A stretch of DNA of 64,000 nt, from positions 58,824 to 122,823 of the forward strand of contig MCFE01000224.1 in NCBI GenBank assembly GCA_002104905.1, written 5' to 3'. Positions within the stretch are counted from its first letter, which is position 1, and each line of letters starts with the position of its first letter. This document shows positions 20,637-33,161 of the stretch, in pieces. Made by a program: the position numbers and the translations under genes. Source of the stretch: Basidiobolus meristosporus CBS 931.73. Lineage: Eukaryota > Basidiobolomycota > Basidiobolomycetes > Basidiobolales > Basidiobolaceae. The notes beneath the pieces were generated by a model, which saw only the letters and a list, made by a program, of their open reading frames with translations, was not told where the DNA came from and searched no databases.

Positions 20637-23600
20637 CTACAGATTGATTATGCTCTTCATGATGAAGGTCTCGGTACTGCACTCTCCGGTCCGCGGAAGA
20701 TCGAAAAAGATCTTGCGAGCGACTACGCCGTTGGTTTCGAAGGTGAGATCAGGGAGAAGAGTCCTCAGATCCTCTTCGTGCTCCCGAGTCCATACGTCCC
20801 AGAACGCCTGAATTGACACGTGAATGATCTTGATGAGATCCACTTCCGCAGCGCTCATATCTCCTCCTTGGAGGACGAACTTGTACACCCCAAGCAGGCA
20901 CTCGACGGCAATTTGACGCTCTGCTGGGTCGAGGATGCAATCGAGGAATTTCTCAACCTCTAGCGCGAAATTGAATTCCTCGGGCGTCTTCTCCGAAACG
21001 GTAGGGTCTCTAGGGAGGAAGTAGCACCCGATTCGGATGCCTCGAGAATGGTCAAGCACCTTCCACACCTTGGGATAGAAGTTCTCTGGCACCCGGTTGA
21101 ACGCTCCGTCGTTCTTGCGTCTGTTTAACCAACGACCATTGGAGGGACCGTGCTGGGACGACGCCACGAGCGTGCCGGCTGATTTGCGCGCGGAAATATC
21201 GTACGTGGCATGCAGTACTGCAGTAGACCCCGTACCGGCTGCTTGTAAGGCCTCCTTTGCCGAGCCTTTGGCACTACCCTTCTCTCCTATCAAACACCAC
21301 GAGTCTCTGTATTTCACATCATTAATAGTGATGCTTCCCAAACCTTCAATAGCAAGTTTAGCATTCAGATTCAGGTGCTCGGTGAACTCGTCTTTGGCGC
21401 ATAACACCACGATCGAGCCTGGCTCCAGCCACTCGATCAGCTTTACGAAGTCTTCGGAGTCCCTTTCGGAGATATGAGTGTCAAAGCTGGCGACCTCGAG
21501 GATCAAGCCCTCGACTGGGTCCAGCGCCACAACATTCAGCCCGCGGTTGGAAACGTTGACTGGCTGCTCGTTGATAAGGATTTGGGAGAAGTTGCCATCT
21601 TGATAGCCTCCCGATTGGACGCTAATGTTCAGCAGCGGTTTTTTGCTTAGCTTCTCGACCAGACTGACGTTGTGCCAATGGTTGGCGGTGGACTTCCGCT
21701 GGGATGATACGCGCTCTTCTCCGCCCTCACTTAAACCGGGTCCGCTGAGGATAGTGCCAAGAAGGGATTTAAGCTCGAATGGACTCAATTGAATGAGTTG
21801 CTCCACAGCATCTTCCTCGTCGCATCCCTTCATCCTGGAAATCTCTTCTCGAAGGGCGATAATGATGCAATGGGTCCGAAGCCTCATGATGCCATTGAAA
21901 AGACCGGAATCAGCCCTCATGAAGCTGCCGAGGTATGTCAGGATTTCCTGAACCAAAGAGGCCTCGCGAACATCCCCCGCGCTACGTGAGTAAATGATGT
22001 CGGTAAGGGCCTCGGGTGTCAACGGGGATCTGATGAATATCTCGTTCTCCCCCGATCCTATGGTCACCTCCTTTTGCCGGATGACCAGGTCGGTCAAGTT
22101 CACCGTGAGCGAGCCTACCGATTTCTTGAGGAGACCGGCCGACTGTCGGACGATTCCCCATAGTTTCGAACGAAGCGCCCGTTTGTAGATCTCTTCGAGT
22201 AGGGCGCCAACCGTTGCTGCGAAGGAATCGATGTAGAAGTCACAACCGTGACAAGAGTGCAAGTAATGCAAAAGATCGACTTGGTCGAAGATGTTGGTTG
22301 TGGAGTCTAGCAGGGACAGGGCGGCTGAGACTTGAGCGCTGTCGCCGAGGGTCAGAGCAAGCATGTCAAGGGTGATGGAATCCACCTCATCCTCGGAATC
22401 ATCTTTCTCCACGATAGTGGAATCTTTCTGGAAGCTGAAGTATCCATCGACTGGGTTTTCTGGTTGAGCGAGGGGGGTTGTCAGGTTGGAGTTCGACCAA
22501 ATCCCAGATTTGGCTCGACAAATGGACTTGCGTCGGATACTAGAGCGTCTAGAAGAGTTGCACCGGAGACGGTCCTCGGAATCCCGAGCTTTACAGCCGC
22601 GTAGTGTGGCTTGCCAGTCAATCTGGTTCTTGTTCACCAGGAAGTCAAGGCTTTCGATGCAGCTGGTGCTTACCAACTCATTCAGCCTTCCAAGCTTGAC
22701 CCGGACTCCCTTGCAATTGCCGGTGCGCAAGGTCATCATGAAGTTCATGAGGTTGCGTCTGCTGTTCGACTCCAGCGAGTTTCTGCGCCACATGCGTTGA
22801 TCTTTGGTGTCGGATCTCAAGTGCAGTGATGAGGTGGCTGGAAGCTGTTCACCGTTAAACATCTCGTGAGTAAGGAGAATGGTCATCGTGGGTCGACCCG
22901 GGTAGAACCAGTGCTTTTGTACGAAAGAGAGCTCGTGCTCAAACACCGAGACCAAGTATTCGTTGTCCGAAGACAAATAGAACTTCTCCTTGTCCATGAA
23001 ACTCGGGATGAATGTATGTAGTTTCCCTTGGACACGGTAGATCTTACTGGTGCTAAGCGTTCCGATCGGGTGCCCTGGTCTTCCGGAAAGACCAAGCTTC
23101 TCGTTCATTCCTAGGGTAGTGTACACCTCTTTCAGCGCGTTGGGCGACGAGATGGTTATCGGACTAATCTGCTCGAACGTCTGTGTCTCTAGGCCGTAGG
23201 TGGCCAGCTGAGCCTGCAATGCAGTATCCTCAGCCACCAAGGCGATCTGAACGACGGTGTCAACATATTGGGTTCGCTGGGCGTTGAACCGCCTTCCGAG
23301 TGGATCTATTTCGGAGACCGAGAGGAGCTTGTCGTAAATCAGGTCGCCAAGAATGTAGAGAGAATTCGCCCAAACCAAAGGAACATTGTCGTTGGGCATT
23401 CGCATCTGAGAACCAGGGTTAGCCTTCTCGGCCTCGATTAACTCCTTTGGGACATAGTAAAGCTCAGGGATCAAAGGGATACTATCGCGCACCCTAGGGG
23501 AGAGCGGGGGAGTCCTGGGTGGTGTTCGGCCTGCCTTAGCATCCGGATCACCGACACATTCCCCAAAGTTATCGATCTCCATCGAGTCTATTATCAAAGG

Positions 23601-24797
23601 TTCAATGGCATCTTTATAGCGCTCCACCAGTTCATCATCCCCCGAGAACAGGCCATCTAGGATCAGGTAGGTAAAAAACAACGGCCACTCGCACTCCACG
23701 TGCTCGAAGACAGCCAGCTCCTGTGCGTTGTAGTATCCACGGGAGGTATCTTCCAGAACCGACTGATGGCCATCGCGTAAGAAACGCTTGCAGCCATACT
23801 TTCCCCCAAGTTTGCTGATGATTTCATTGCGAGTTTTCTCCACTAGGTTTGGGTCGGCCACGGCGAATGCAGGGAACCCGATCACAGACAGGATGGCGGC
23901 ATCGATTTCCTTGGAATTCGATTCTCGCGGGAGGGCAGAGTGTAGCGTATTGAAATTCCGGGTAAATTCATCGGGCAGAACATGAATCACAGAAGAGGGG
24001 CCACCTTTGGCCCCAAACAGATTTACACCATTGATGGCTTGAAGAGCAGCGACCACCATACCAATGGACGAAGAGTTGAGCTCCGCCTCGCCGTGATTGA
24101 TTTTGTTGCCTCGCTCCCATATCCCGTAGTCAGGCGTCCGGTAAGCGCGTTCGATATAGAAGATCAGGTTCTGAACAAAGTCCACCTCATCCTGGGTGTA
24201 AATGATCTTCAAGCCACTGGCAGTCATTTGTGCCAAGGTCAATATGTAGAGACTTGTGGCATCGATCTGCAGATGGCCCCACTCGGCATCGCCTACCACG
24301 ACATCTCCGGAGTTGGTATCGTACTTGGCATGAAGGGCATCCAGTAGGCCCTGAGTATGCTTGAATGTTTCTACCTTCTGGGCTTGGCGCATCATGGCAT
24401 ACAGAAGCCCGCGCATCAGTTTTACGACGGAGTACTCGAGCTCATCTAAACAGGAAAGGGTGAGTGGAGATTTCACGGCCATGAATCGCGTTCGACCTAC
24501 ATGCTCGTCCATCATCGTCATCGATTTTCCGGTAAGCTAAAGCTAGGCCATAGACCGCCATGATGGAGTAAACGTTATCTCTGTGCGACATGATTAGAAC
24601 CGTGACTGTATGGTGGATGGGTGTGCGAAGATCACTCACCTAACCCAGGCATCCCGATAATCCCCGTGCGCGGTGACTGCCACCGAGGCAGGTATCAAAC
24701 CAGTTACAGGGTTTTGTCGATTCAGAATGATGGCCTTGACGGCTCTATAATGACGGTCCAATTTATCGTGGATGCGTCGATTCTCGGTGCGGAACAT
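20637..24797 (-). CDS. phosphorylase b kinase regulatory subunit alpha/beta
   Basis: Three exons (24640-24797, 24501-24580, 20637-24445) encode 1348 residues. Adding the two short 5' exons restores the conserved start: LDRHYRAVKAIILNRQNPVTGLIPAS, then [23 protein letters not shown] and ELEYSVVKLMRGLL. A GH15-like (alpha/alpha)6 barrel covers roughly the first 450 residues. The C-terminal part (WNVWTREHEE-like helices, KIFFDLP) is the calmodulin-binding regulatory domain of the family. In animals these subunits hold the kinase inactive until calcium or phosphorylation releases it to activate glycogen phosphorylase. The protein is slightly longer than animal alpha subunits. A Ser/Arg-rich stretch at about residues 640-700 could be a regulatory loop. 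No catalytic gamma subunit gene is visible in the window. Confidence 0.92.
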
Positions 24798-24835
24798 GAT
24801 TTAGTGTGGTGGAAAAGAACGGAGGGCTACCAAGG

Positions 24836-24844
24836 ATTTATATA
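24836..24844 (-). promoter_or_regulatory. TATA box of the phosphorylase-kinase gene
   Basis: The minus strand reads TTATATAAATCC about 40 bp upstream of the ATG at 24797. Confidence 0.55.
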
Positions 24845-25310
24845 ATTGCCGATAGGCACGCCACCAGCGGATCCCAGTCTACGTAACCCCTAAGCATCGG
24901 AACAGTAATTCGATAACAATCGTCTAATCGTAAATGGACTTGTCGAGATAGGAATGGGTTGGAGATCTGCCGATAAATGTGAATTCCACTCGACGCAGCG
25001 CATCCCTCTATTGTACGGATCTGGCTAGTTGGTAGGGTTCAACCGCTGTGTATATTAGGAACAATCATGGTTATTATGGAGATTAGCTCCTGACTAATTT
25101 GGTAACCCTCCCGTCATGGATAACCCGGTCAATGCCAACCAAATGGTACCTGATTATCGCAGTAGCCATCCAATAAGTTGATTTCTTTTTCGGTTTATTT
25201 ATAGTGTGTGGTGTGTATTGTCGAGGTGAATGATGTATAATTAGATGAGAAATGATGCGAAACAGAAACATGCATATATATAGGTGGATATATACAATGG
25301 ATAATGATCC

Positions 25311-28300
25311 CTACTGCTCTTCTTCGTCGTTTTCGTCCATCACGATTACCTTGTTCTCGAGGAAACGTCTCTTGACGAACTTGTAGAGCTCGGAGAATAC
25401 GATGAAGATGACGACAGACACCGCGACCACTCCCCATTCCCAGGTGAGGGCCTTGTGTTTGAAGACATCGGTATTGAGGTAGGGAATGTACAAGATAGGG
25501 AAAATGAGAATCACTCCTAAGGTGAAGCTGCCAACCAAGGCCTTGTTCTCGAACAGACCTTTCCAGCTCTTTGGAAGCCATTGCGGCTGGCGTAGACTGC
25601 GGCAGTTATAGGCATGGATAAGGAACAGCAGGGTGAGTGTTGTGAACACTGTTCCACGGGCTCTGAAGACCTCATCGCAACTATCGGAATAGGAACGATT
25701 ACACTCGGTCCCTAGTGATCCATTGCCAAAACCGTAGACCACTATGATGAAATCAGCCAACGCTATTAACCCCATCATGGCACCATACAGAACAATATCG
25801 GCAATAGCTTCGTAGTTGAAGAGCCCGCGCCTGGTGGGCCTGGGTGGGACACGCATCGTCAATGGGTTAGCCAATTCTAAGCCAAGAGACATGGCGGGAG
25901 GGGAACTGGTCACCATATTCAGGAATAAGATCTGCACTGGTGACATGGGATAGACCGATGTACCATCGTTATCGATGAAAGCAAGGCCGATGATCAGAGC
26001 AATGATCTCGGATACATTGGTGGACATCAGATGGAGCACGAACTTCTGGATGTTGGCAAAGATGCGTCTACCCTCCTCAACGGCCCGAACGATGGTGGAG
26101 AAGTTGTCGTCTGTCAGCACGATATCAGAAGCGTTCTTGGCGACATCCGATCCGCCCATACCCATAGCGATACCAATATTGGCGATTTTCAAGCTGGGAG
26201 AGTCGTTTACACCATCGCCAGTCATTGCCGCGACCTTATTACGTCTGTGAAGAGCTTCGATCATCTTCACCTTGGTGTCGGGGCTGCAACGAGCGATGAC
26301 GTGGGGTAGCTGCGGGAGGGCGTCAACTTCACTATCGGAGAGAGAATCAAACTCGGTCGCAGTCATGACAAGTCTGGGACCTTCTTTATCGGCGCTGTAG
26401 TCGGCAGGTAAAATGGCAACCTCTCTGGCAATAGCGGTAGCAGTGGCTGGGTGATCGCCGGTCAGCATATGCACGCGAATACCAGCCTTGTAACATTCAC
26501 GCACTGCATCTTTGGACTCCGCCCGTGGAGGATCGTAGATACCAACCAACCCCAGAAAGACCATGTTCTTGTCGACCTGTTCACGCTCCCAGTAATCCGG
26601 ATGCGTTTCAGAAAGCTGAGGCTCGATGTAGCGATAAGCGAGCGAGAGCACACGAAGGCCGTTGGAGGCCAGCTGATCAACCTTGCTTCCGATCATTTGC
26701 ATCAGCTCCTCCTTCTTCTCAACAGCCACTTCCTTGTCTCCAACTCGCATGCGCGAGCAGCACTCCACAACACGTTCGGTAGCGCCTTTCAAGAAAGCAA
26801 TATGCTTTCCTGAATCCCCCTCTGTGTAGACAACACTCATGCGCTTGACAGTAGAATCGAATGGGAATTCGGCGTGGATGTCAAATAGGCTCTTCTCCCA
26901 TCAACCTCCTTTGTGAGACTAGGCTTACCGTTTCCGAGCTTGGTGGCAAACACTTGCAAGGCAGTTTCAGTGGGATCGCCAATGCCAACCCATTGGTCGG
27001 TATTTTTATCTTTTTTGACTATGGCCATGTTGCAAAGCGACGAGACTTGAATCATCCGCTTCAAAGTGGTGGACATATTATCTTGTGTAATCTGGCGGGC
27101 TTCCGGACCGGGTCCGGACATGGAAATCGCACCTAACTCTTCGCCGCTGAGCTCACCCAACTGATGAATCTCGCCTTCGGGGGTGAAGCCTGTCCCACTG
27201 ACGTTGTAATAGCCATCACCAGGAAGATAGGCTTTAGTTAACACCATTTTGGATTGGGTTAGTGTTCCAGTTTTGTCTGAGCAGATGTTAGTGACAGAGC
27301 CCAAGGCCTCCAGAGCACTAAGCTGTCTAACGATCGCCTTATTGTGGGCCATGTTTCGGACACCAGCGGCCATTGTCAGAGTAACCACTGCAATTAGACC
27401 CTCTGGGATGACCGCAATACCAACGGAGATAGCATAGATGGCAATGTCTTCGGAGATTTTGAATTTGTTGACAGCGAATACAATAATGGCTAGTATGATA
27501 GCCAGTCCAAACAACACCAAGGCCATCTTATCAAGCGACCGTTGTAGTGCTGTCTTGCCCGAGGTTTCACTTTCAATCAGTCGCTTGGCGATCTTCCCGA
27601 TTTCACTGTCCATTCCGGTAGCTGTCACTATGCCTTTTCCGCGGCCTTTTGTAACGGTGGTACTAGCATAAACCATGTTGCGGCGATCTCCAATGGGTTC
27701 CTCGGGATCCTGGACTAGGTCCAATGTTTTGGGCACCGGAACGGATTCACCAGTGAGTAGAGCCTCGTCTACCTCTAAATTGAAGCTCTCAAACAACCGG
27801 CAATCGGCGCCGATGACGTCACCATTCTCGAATAGAAGAATGTCACCCTACATGCAGAAAAGTTAAAATAATGTTTGTTGATGGATTCCATGAATCGTAG
27901 ACTTACGGGAACAACTTCGGTTGTGGAAATATGGATCTGATTACCATCGCGAATAACGTGGGAGGTGGGGGAGGCCATCTTACGAAGAGAGTCCATGGTT
28001 TTCTCCGCACGATATTCTTGGAAGAATCCGATAGTGGTGTTGAGTATAATGACAAACGCAATGACACCACCCTCCACCCAATCCTTAGCAGAGAACGCGA
28101 CGCACTAGATATAAATGAGTCAGTGTCAGTGAAATGATGGATCTCATCATCTGGAAGGATAATTACCATCGCAATGATCAGGATAACTGTCAAGTAGTTG
28201 AGTAGTTGGCGTAACAACACTTTCCAAGGGCTCACGCCACCTTCTCCACTCATCTGGTTTGCGCCGTACTTTTCGGTACGGGACTTTATCTCCTGTGATG

Positions 28301-28403
28301 TCAGACCATCTTCAGTGTCGGTCTTTAGTTCTGTGACCACCTTCCGCACATCATATGTGTGATACGGCAATGTGGGGGCAGTTTCGGTTCTGGCTTTGGC
28401 CAT
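25311..28403 (-). CDS. ENA-type P-type ATPase (Na+/K+ efflux), apparent frameshift
   Basis: Exons 28167-28403, 27907-28104 and 27847 downwards join in phase. The protein starts MAKARTETAPTLPYHTYDV and shows the cation-ATPase N-domain (about residues 15-80), TGESVPVPK in the actuator domain, the phosphorylated Asp in CSDKTGTLTQSKMV, TGDGVNDSPSLKIANIG, and paired C-terminal membrane segments ending in an acidic tail. Sequence style is closest to fungal type IID (ENA) pumps that export Na+ or K+ at the plasma membrane. Near 26894-26906 the frame must shift by one base: upstream reads LTKEVDG and downstream EKSLFDIHAEFPFDSTVKRM, which join smoothly only if one base is missing. No acceptor site in the right phase explains it as an intron. 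Everything else is intact, so a sequencing error or a very recent mutation is likely. Confidence 0.88.
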
Positions 28404-30126
28404 GTGATGTGTAGCAAGTAAATGCGACTTTTTGGTGTAAAGTGAGATGTATAGAAGGTATTTCAAGCTTCGATGTGAAGCGATGTGAATTAATAACAAT
28501 CTGTGTGTGTGTGTTTCAAGCCCCTCGCCTAGCTCTTATATAGTTTTCGCATGGTTCGCAGTTGTAATGAAGCTCTTCATTGACGAACCAATCATCCTAA
28601 AATGGGAATTCCGAGATAGTTAATGACGGATGATGGCCATCTCCCTCACATTCATGATTGATCCATTCCGAATCGCCCCTCGCCATTTGGGGAAAAAAGG
28701 CAATGCTTGATCCAGTATTGATGTCATCTTGAGATGTTGCCTACTGTGTACTGATGAAAATAGCTCCGTCATAAGGTTACACTGATAGTTATACGACACA
28801 TCAAGATAAGAATCGGATTGTCAAATTTGGTTCGCGGTGGACCTATACATCAAGATTCAATTGAAACCTTAATCAATGTAGAATTCTTGGAGCTCTCCAA
28901 TCAGACCCGCTAGATCATCACCGACCCACCATTTTATTAAAAATATCCGAGAACCATATCTCCTAGAATTCAATTGGAACCTTAATTTGACACAGTCGAA
29001 AAGTGTCTGCTTCTGTCGAATCACTTCCCCTGTTTTGCTAACACTCATCCCCGTGTTAGAGTTACACATACAGGAATTCCGTGATAGAATGTTCTGCTGA
29101 TTATACAATATTGCATTCCCTGCGTTGTTTCAAATCAATCAATGGGTTAGCTAGTCCTGGGGATCAGTTGACCTGTTAGCTAAGTAAATGCTCTTAGCCT
29201 TGAACCAATCACCGTGGAGGAAGCGGCCAAATGAACCACACTCTCAGATGACATGCATTTAATCATTAAATGGCACCAGTTCCGAGAACCGACCAGAACC
29301 TTGTATAGCCATCTTAGTCGTTGTTATCGGAACCGTTGGTCCTTTAAAGTATCTGAATAGGCGTGGTAACCACATTTGGATATGTAGCGGGTGAAGGGTG
29401 AAGGGGTGAATTGGAGCCATTAGTCATATGAAAGTCTAAATTTATCGCAGGGGAGTGTTCTTTACAAAACAAGTATATTAACCTGAAAGAGCGCAATCCA
29501 GCAAACCAAAATCATCAAGTAGTTGGGTTGCGTGGTTTGTCTATGATTGATGTCATGTTGAATAACTACTATTTAACGGGTTATCAGGTTAGCCATGCTC
29601 CTTAGTACCATGGCATGAATGAGTTCTATCTTCGGAGTAGAAAAACATAGGCGCGAAAAGCACACAGCCTTCACAACACTTGCGAGATATAGCCGGCAAA
29701 GGTGTAGCAACTCAGAAGTATGGAGAAACCATTATCGCAAATTCTTGACCACCAACGATGCTATGGACCCCAACCGTCCGCAACCTCATAGAACAAACCA
29801 TATTTAGGAACGAATGGAGAATGGCAACAAACGCAGCTGTTCTGATACCTAAAATTCAAAATGGCTCATTATGTGGATAAGTGGCCCATATCAAGATTCA
29901 TTATGTGGACATTTGGCCAATCCCCATACGGTTGTTGGAGTTTTGTGCACAAAAGTGTTTAGCGTGATTGAGTACCCAAAATTGTACAACTTGTGTGGGT
30001 GACATTATGAGGATGAAATAGTCTCATCATGGTGTATTGTCTGGATCCACCTCAGTCAGTGTAACCCAATTTACGAAGCATTCTGGTATTTATCAGAAGA
30101 TTTTCTGCCCGCCTTCTCCAGCAAAT
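28404..30126. other. long intergenic region, no gene seen
   Basis: 1.7 kb between the divergent ATPase and P450 genes. A (GT)n run lies at about 28501-28514. Small ORFs (28869-29108, 29619-29807) show no family signature. Repeated words such as ATCAAGATTCAATTGAAACCTT near 28850 and AGAATTCAATTGGAACCTT near 28965 are a short diverged duplication. Confidence 0.45.
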
Positions 30127-31787
30127 ATGTCTTTCTGGTTGGCCCTATTGTACCTGGCTCTACTTCCCTTTACCCTCATATTGGCGTTGTGGATCTGTGT
30201 GGATGTGCGGAACCGCATTTGGTAAGTTGTCGATGGGTGCTCCGAGAATTCCTTGCTAATCGGCATCTAGGTTGAGGAGGATACCCCAGCTCCATGGGCC
30301 GAAGCCAAGGTTCTTGATTGGGAATTTCGAACTCAAAGAGCCACACATGCTGACCATCGAGCGGATCAAGAGATACGGGACGCACTTCAAATTCATTTCG
30401 TTCTTTATCCCATATGTGTTCACCTCCAACCCAGAAGACTATCGCAGGGTTTTCTCGACTGAGAATTTCCCGAAAGCTTCGATCTACGACGAGGTCGGTA
30501 GATTCTTAGGGTAGGTGGCACCTCGACCGAATGCAACCCTTTCTTCGACTAAAGAGTGATGATCTTAGGGAAAGTGGATTGATCACCATCCAGCACTCTA
30601 GAACCGGCGGCCCGTGGAAGAAACAACGGCATCTCTTGAACCAGGCTTTCAAAGTACGGCGCCTTCCTGCTTGATGCTCAATGCAGACTGCTAAAACCAA
30701 CCGTTCTGACCTAGGTATCAGCGGTCAAAACTATGCAAGCATGCTTTCAACGCCACGCCAGTAGATTTGCTATGCGACTCAAGGGAATGGTCGGCGAGGA
30801 GGTCGATATGCTTGAGGAGGTTACCACGTTGACATTGAATATCATTATTGACATAATAGGTATGGCAGGGTCTTTCGTTGAATCGACACGTGTATTCCAC
30901 TCACTGAGATATTAGGTGCTGAGGAGGCCTCCAAGGAATTTGAAAAGGCTTTGATTCGGATCATCAGCGACTTGAGTAGTCCATGGCTGGTGATTCCCTA
31001 CGGTGGCCACTACCTCCGCTGGAAATATCGCCGCGAATTCAAGATCGTGAATGCATATATATACGAGTCGATAGCCAGCTACAGTTTGAACCGCGGAAAG
31101 CAGCCCGAGAGTGAATACAAAACGCTGCTCAAATTGATGGTCGACGCGGAGGAGAATGGGCTGCGTTTGACCCCAACTGAGATCCGTAACCATCTTTTTG
31201 CTTTCCTCTTTGCCGGGCACGAAACCACCTCTAACACGCTGAGCTGGCTGATTTGGGAGTTGACCAGACACCCAGAAGTTGAGAGCAAGCTTGTCAATGA
31301 GATGGTCCAGCATTGCAGTCCGCTACAGATTGAAGTTCGTCAATTGGAATACTTCAACCAATGCATCAACGAAACCCTAAGGATGTACCCACCGGTGACC
31401 GGGCTCAGCCGACGTTTGGATGCTCCATACCAGCTCCATGGTACTAACATCCTGATCCCCAAAGGGTTTGATATACAATGCGATATTTTCAGCATTCAGC
31501 GGGATCCCAGATACTGGACCAACCCAGATGCATTTGTGCCGGAGCGTTGGGAATCGAAAGAGGAGCCTCGTCACCCTTCGGCCTACGTTCCATTCTCGGC
31601 CGGGCCCCGTATTTGTATCGGCAAAGGGTTCTTTTTACATGAGGTGTCGGTCATTGTCCACACCTTACTGGTCGAGGGTGTACGGTTCGCTCCGTCTACT
31701 CAAAACGTTCCAGGTAACGGGGTGGTCTCCTCCAGAACCGGGCTTTTGAAGCCTCAGAAAGTGGTGGTGAAGATAGCCACTGCGTGA
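30127..31787 (+). CDS. cytochrome P450 monooxygenase
   Basis: Five exons (30127-30221, 30271-30510, 30569-30653, 30715-30859, 30916-31787) give 478 residues. The first about 25 residues are a membrane anchor, followed by a proline-rich hinge (RRIPQLHGPKPRFLIGN). Key motifs are all present: the I-helix oxygen groove AGHETTSN, the K-helix ETLRMYPP (ExxR), the PERW meander, and the heme loop PFSAGPRICIGKGF with the thiolate Cys near residue 421. Such enzymes insert oxygen into lipids or secondary metabolites at the ER with a reductase partner. The sequence is CYP4/CYP3-like in style, but the substrate cannot be inferred. It is slightly shorter than most fungal P450s because of a short N-terminus. 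Confidence 0.93.
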
Positions 31788-31862
31788 ACTTGTCCCATGG
31801 GATTGAATAAAACTCTGAACATAAGTGCAAGTGGAAGGTTTATTTACGGTGAATATGCATGA

Positions 31863-32984
31863 TCAATCCAGCTTCTCCAGCTCTTCCATCAACTCCTCCA
31901 CGCTGAAAGATTGGGGGTCGTGATGGAACTTCTCCAGCAATTGTTTCTTGCGCTCATTGCCTGTGACGTAGAACTGCTGCAGGCCATAGACCAGGAATTG
32001 GGCGTCCTGAGGGGACAGGATTCTGGGCTTGTCAGAGATTTCCCCGTGCATCAGGACGATTTTCTTGGAGTCCTTAAGGTCGGTGTAGTGAGTAAGGGTG
32101 AGGTATGGGCGAGCGTTTTCCCCGTGGGTCTTGTATTCCAGCAAAGAGGTAAAGAAGCATTGGTGGTACGAGAACTGGAGTAAATACATCTCAGCCCCTT
32201 CGTCACGTGGAACTGGCAACACAAACTAAGAGTTGGGTAAGTAAAGAGTCAACGGAAGCCAAGATACGGAACGGGATCAGTACCAGTGGGTATTTCTTGG
32301 CTCGCTCGAAGAGTTTGTCGTAGGTTTCAGCAGGAATCACCGCAGACAGAGAGTCCTTATTTGCATGGTACTCTGTCCATATCTTACCAATGGTCTCGGG
32401 CTCTTCCAAGAGAATCTTGTCCAACTTGAGAATACTGTCCAAAGTCTAAGGTTTCGGTTTCAAAGTGGTGCTTAGCATTTGGATCTATCATGGCTAGAGG
32501 CGGTCGAGCTGTTTTTTCTTTGCTGTACCTTAACATGGGAAGGAAGGCCGTTGTTTTGGTGCTTTGAGGTTGTGGATGCTTGGGGTTTGGTTTCTTTACC
32601 TGAAGCCGCGCCTTGTGCCTCTTTAGCAACAGCCACGGCGGGGGAGGCTGGGGTGGCGATAGGCTTGGCAGGCTTCAGAACCTTTTCCTTCAGCTCGGTA
32701 ACTGTCTTGACTCCTTCTCTGTAGAAGGCAGGTTGAAATTTAGAAGGCGCCCTTTAAAAGTTGGGATGCATAGATAGAACTCACTTCTCCGCCTTAAGTC
32801 TTAACTTCTCGGCGTATTTCTGCTCATAATGATTTTGGGTCTCCAAAGTGGAATGCCCCCTGCGGAAGAGTGAGCGTGAAGCATAGGTTCTGGGCACATA
32901 GAGCTGTCTGAAGGGAAGACTCGCTACAGGAAGTTGCCCTCTGCCAATAACAGTACGACGAAGAATACTACCCCAGGCGTTCAT
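31863..32984 (-). CDS. ATP11: F1-ATPase assembly factor ATP11
   Basis: Four exons (32785-32984, 32529-32718, 32284-32445, 31863-32225) encode 304 residues. The basic N-terminus (MNAWGSILRRTVIGRGQLPV) is a mitochondrial presequence. The middle is a low-complexity Ala/Pro/Lys stretch. The C-terminal 170 residues carry the ATP11 domain: TLDSILKLDKI, IPAETYDKLFERAKKYPLFV, the strand pair YLLQFSYHQCFFTSLLEYK, and ARPYLTLTHYTDLKDSKKIV. The family chaperone binds free F1 beta subunits and prevents aggregation before alpha3beta3 assembly. It lies 177 bp downstream of UTP6 on the same strand. The P450 gene ends 75 bp away on the other strand. Confidence 0.92.
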
Positions 32985-33161
32985 TCTTGCTGTTGGCTTT
33001 GCGGAGAACCTGGAGTGCTACACCAGACAAAATTTCTCTTCGGCACAATATGGGAATCCTTTTATATGATTGGATGTGGCAATACAGATATGAGAAAGGA
33101 TATTTATTTCATTAACATACAAAATCAGTGAAGACATTAGTAGAAACAAAGAGAAATAGCA

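Noticed and set aside
26866..26928. Intron explaining the ATPase frame change
   Set aside because: The only good donor would give an intron of about 34 nt and no AG acceptor leaves the correct phase.
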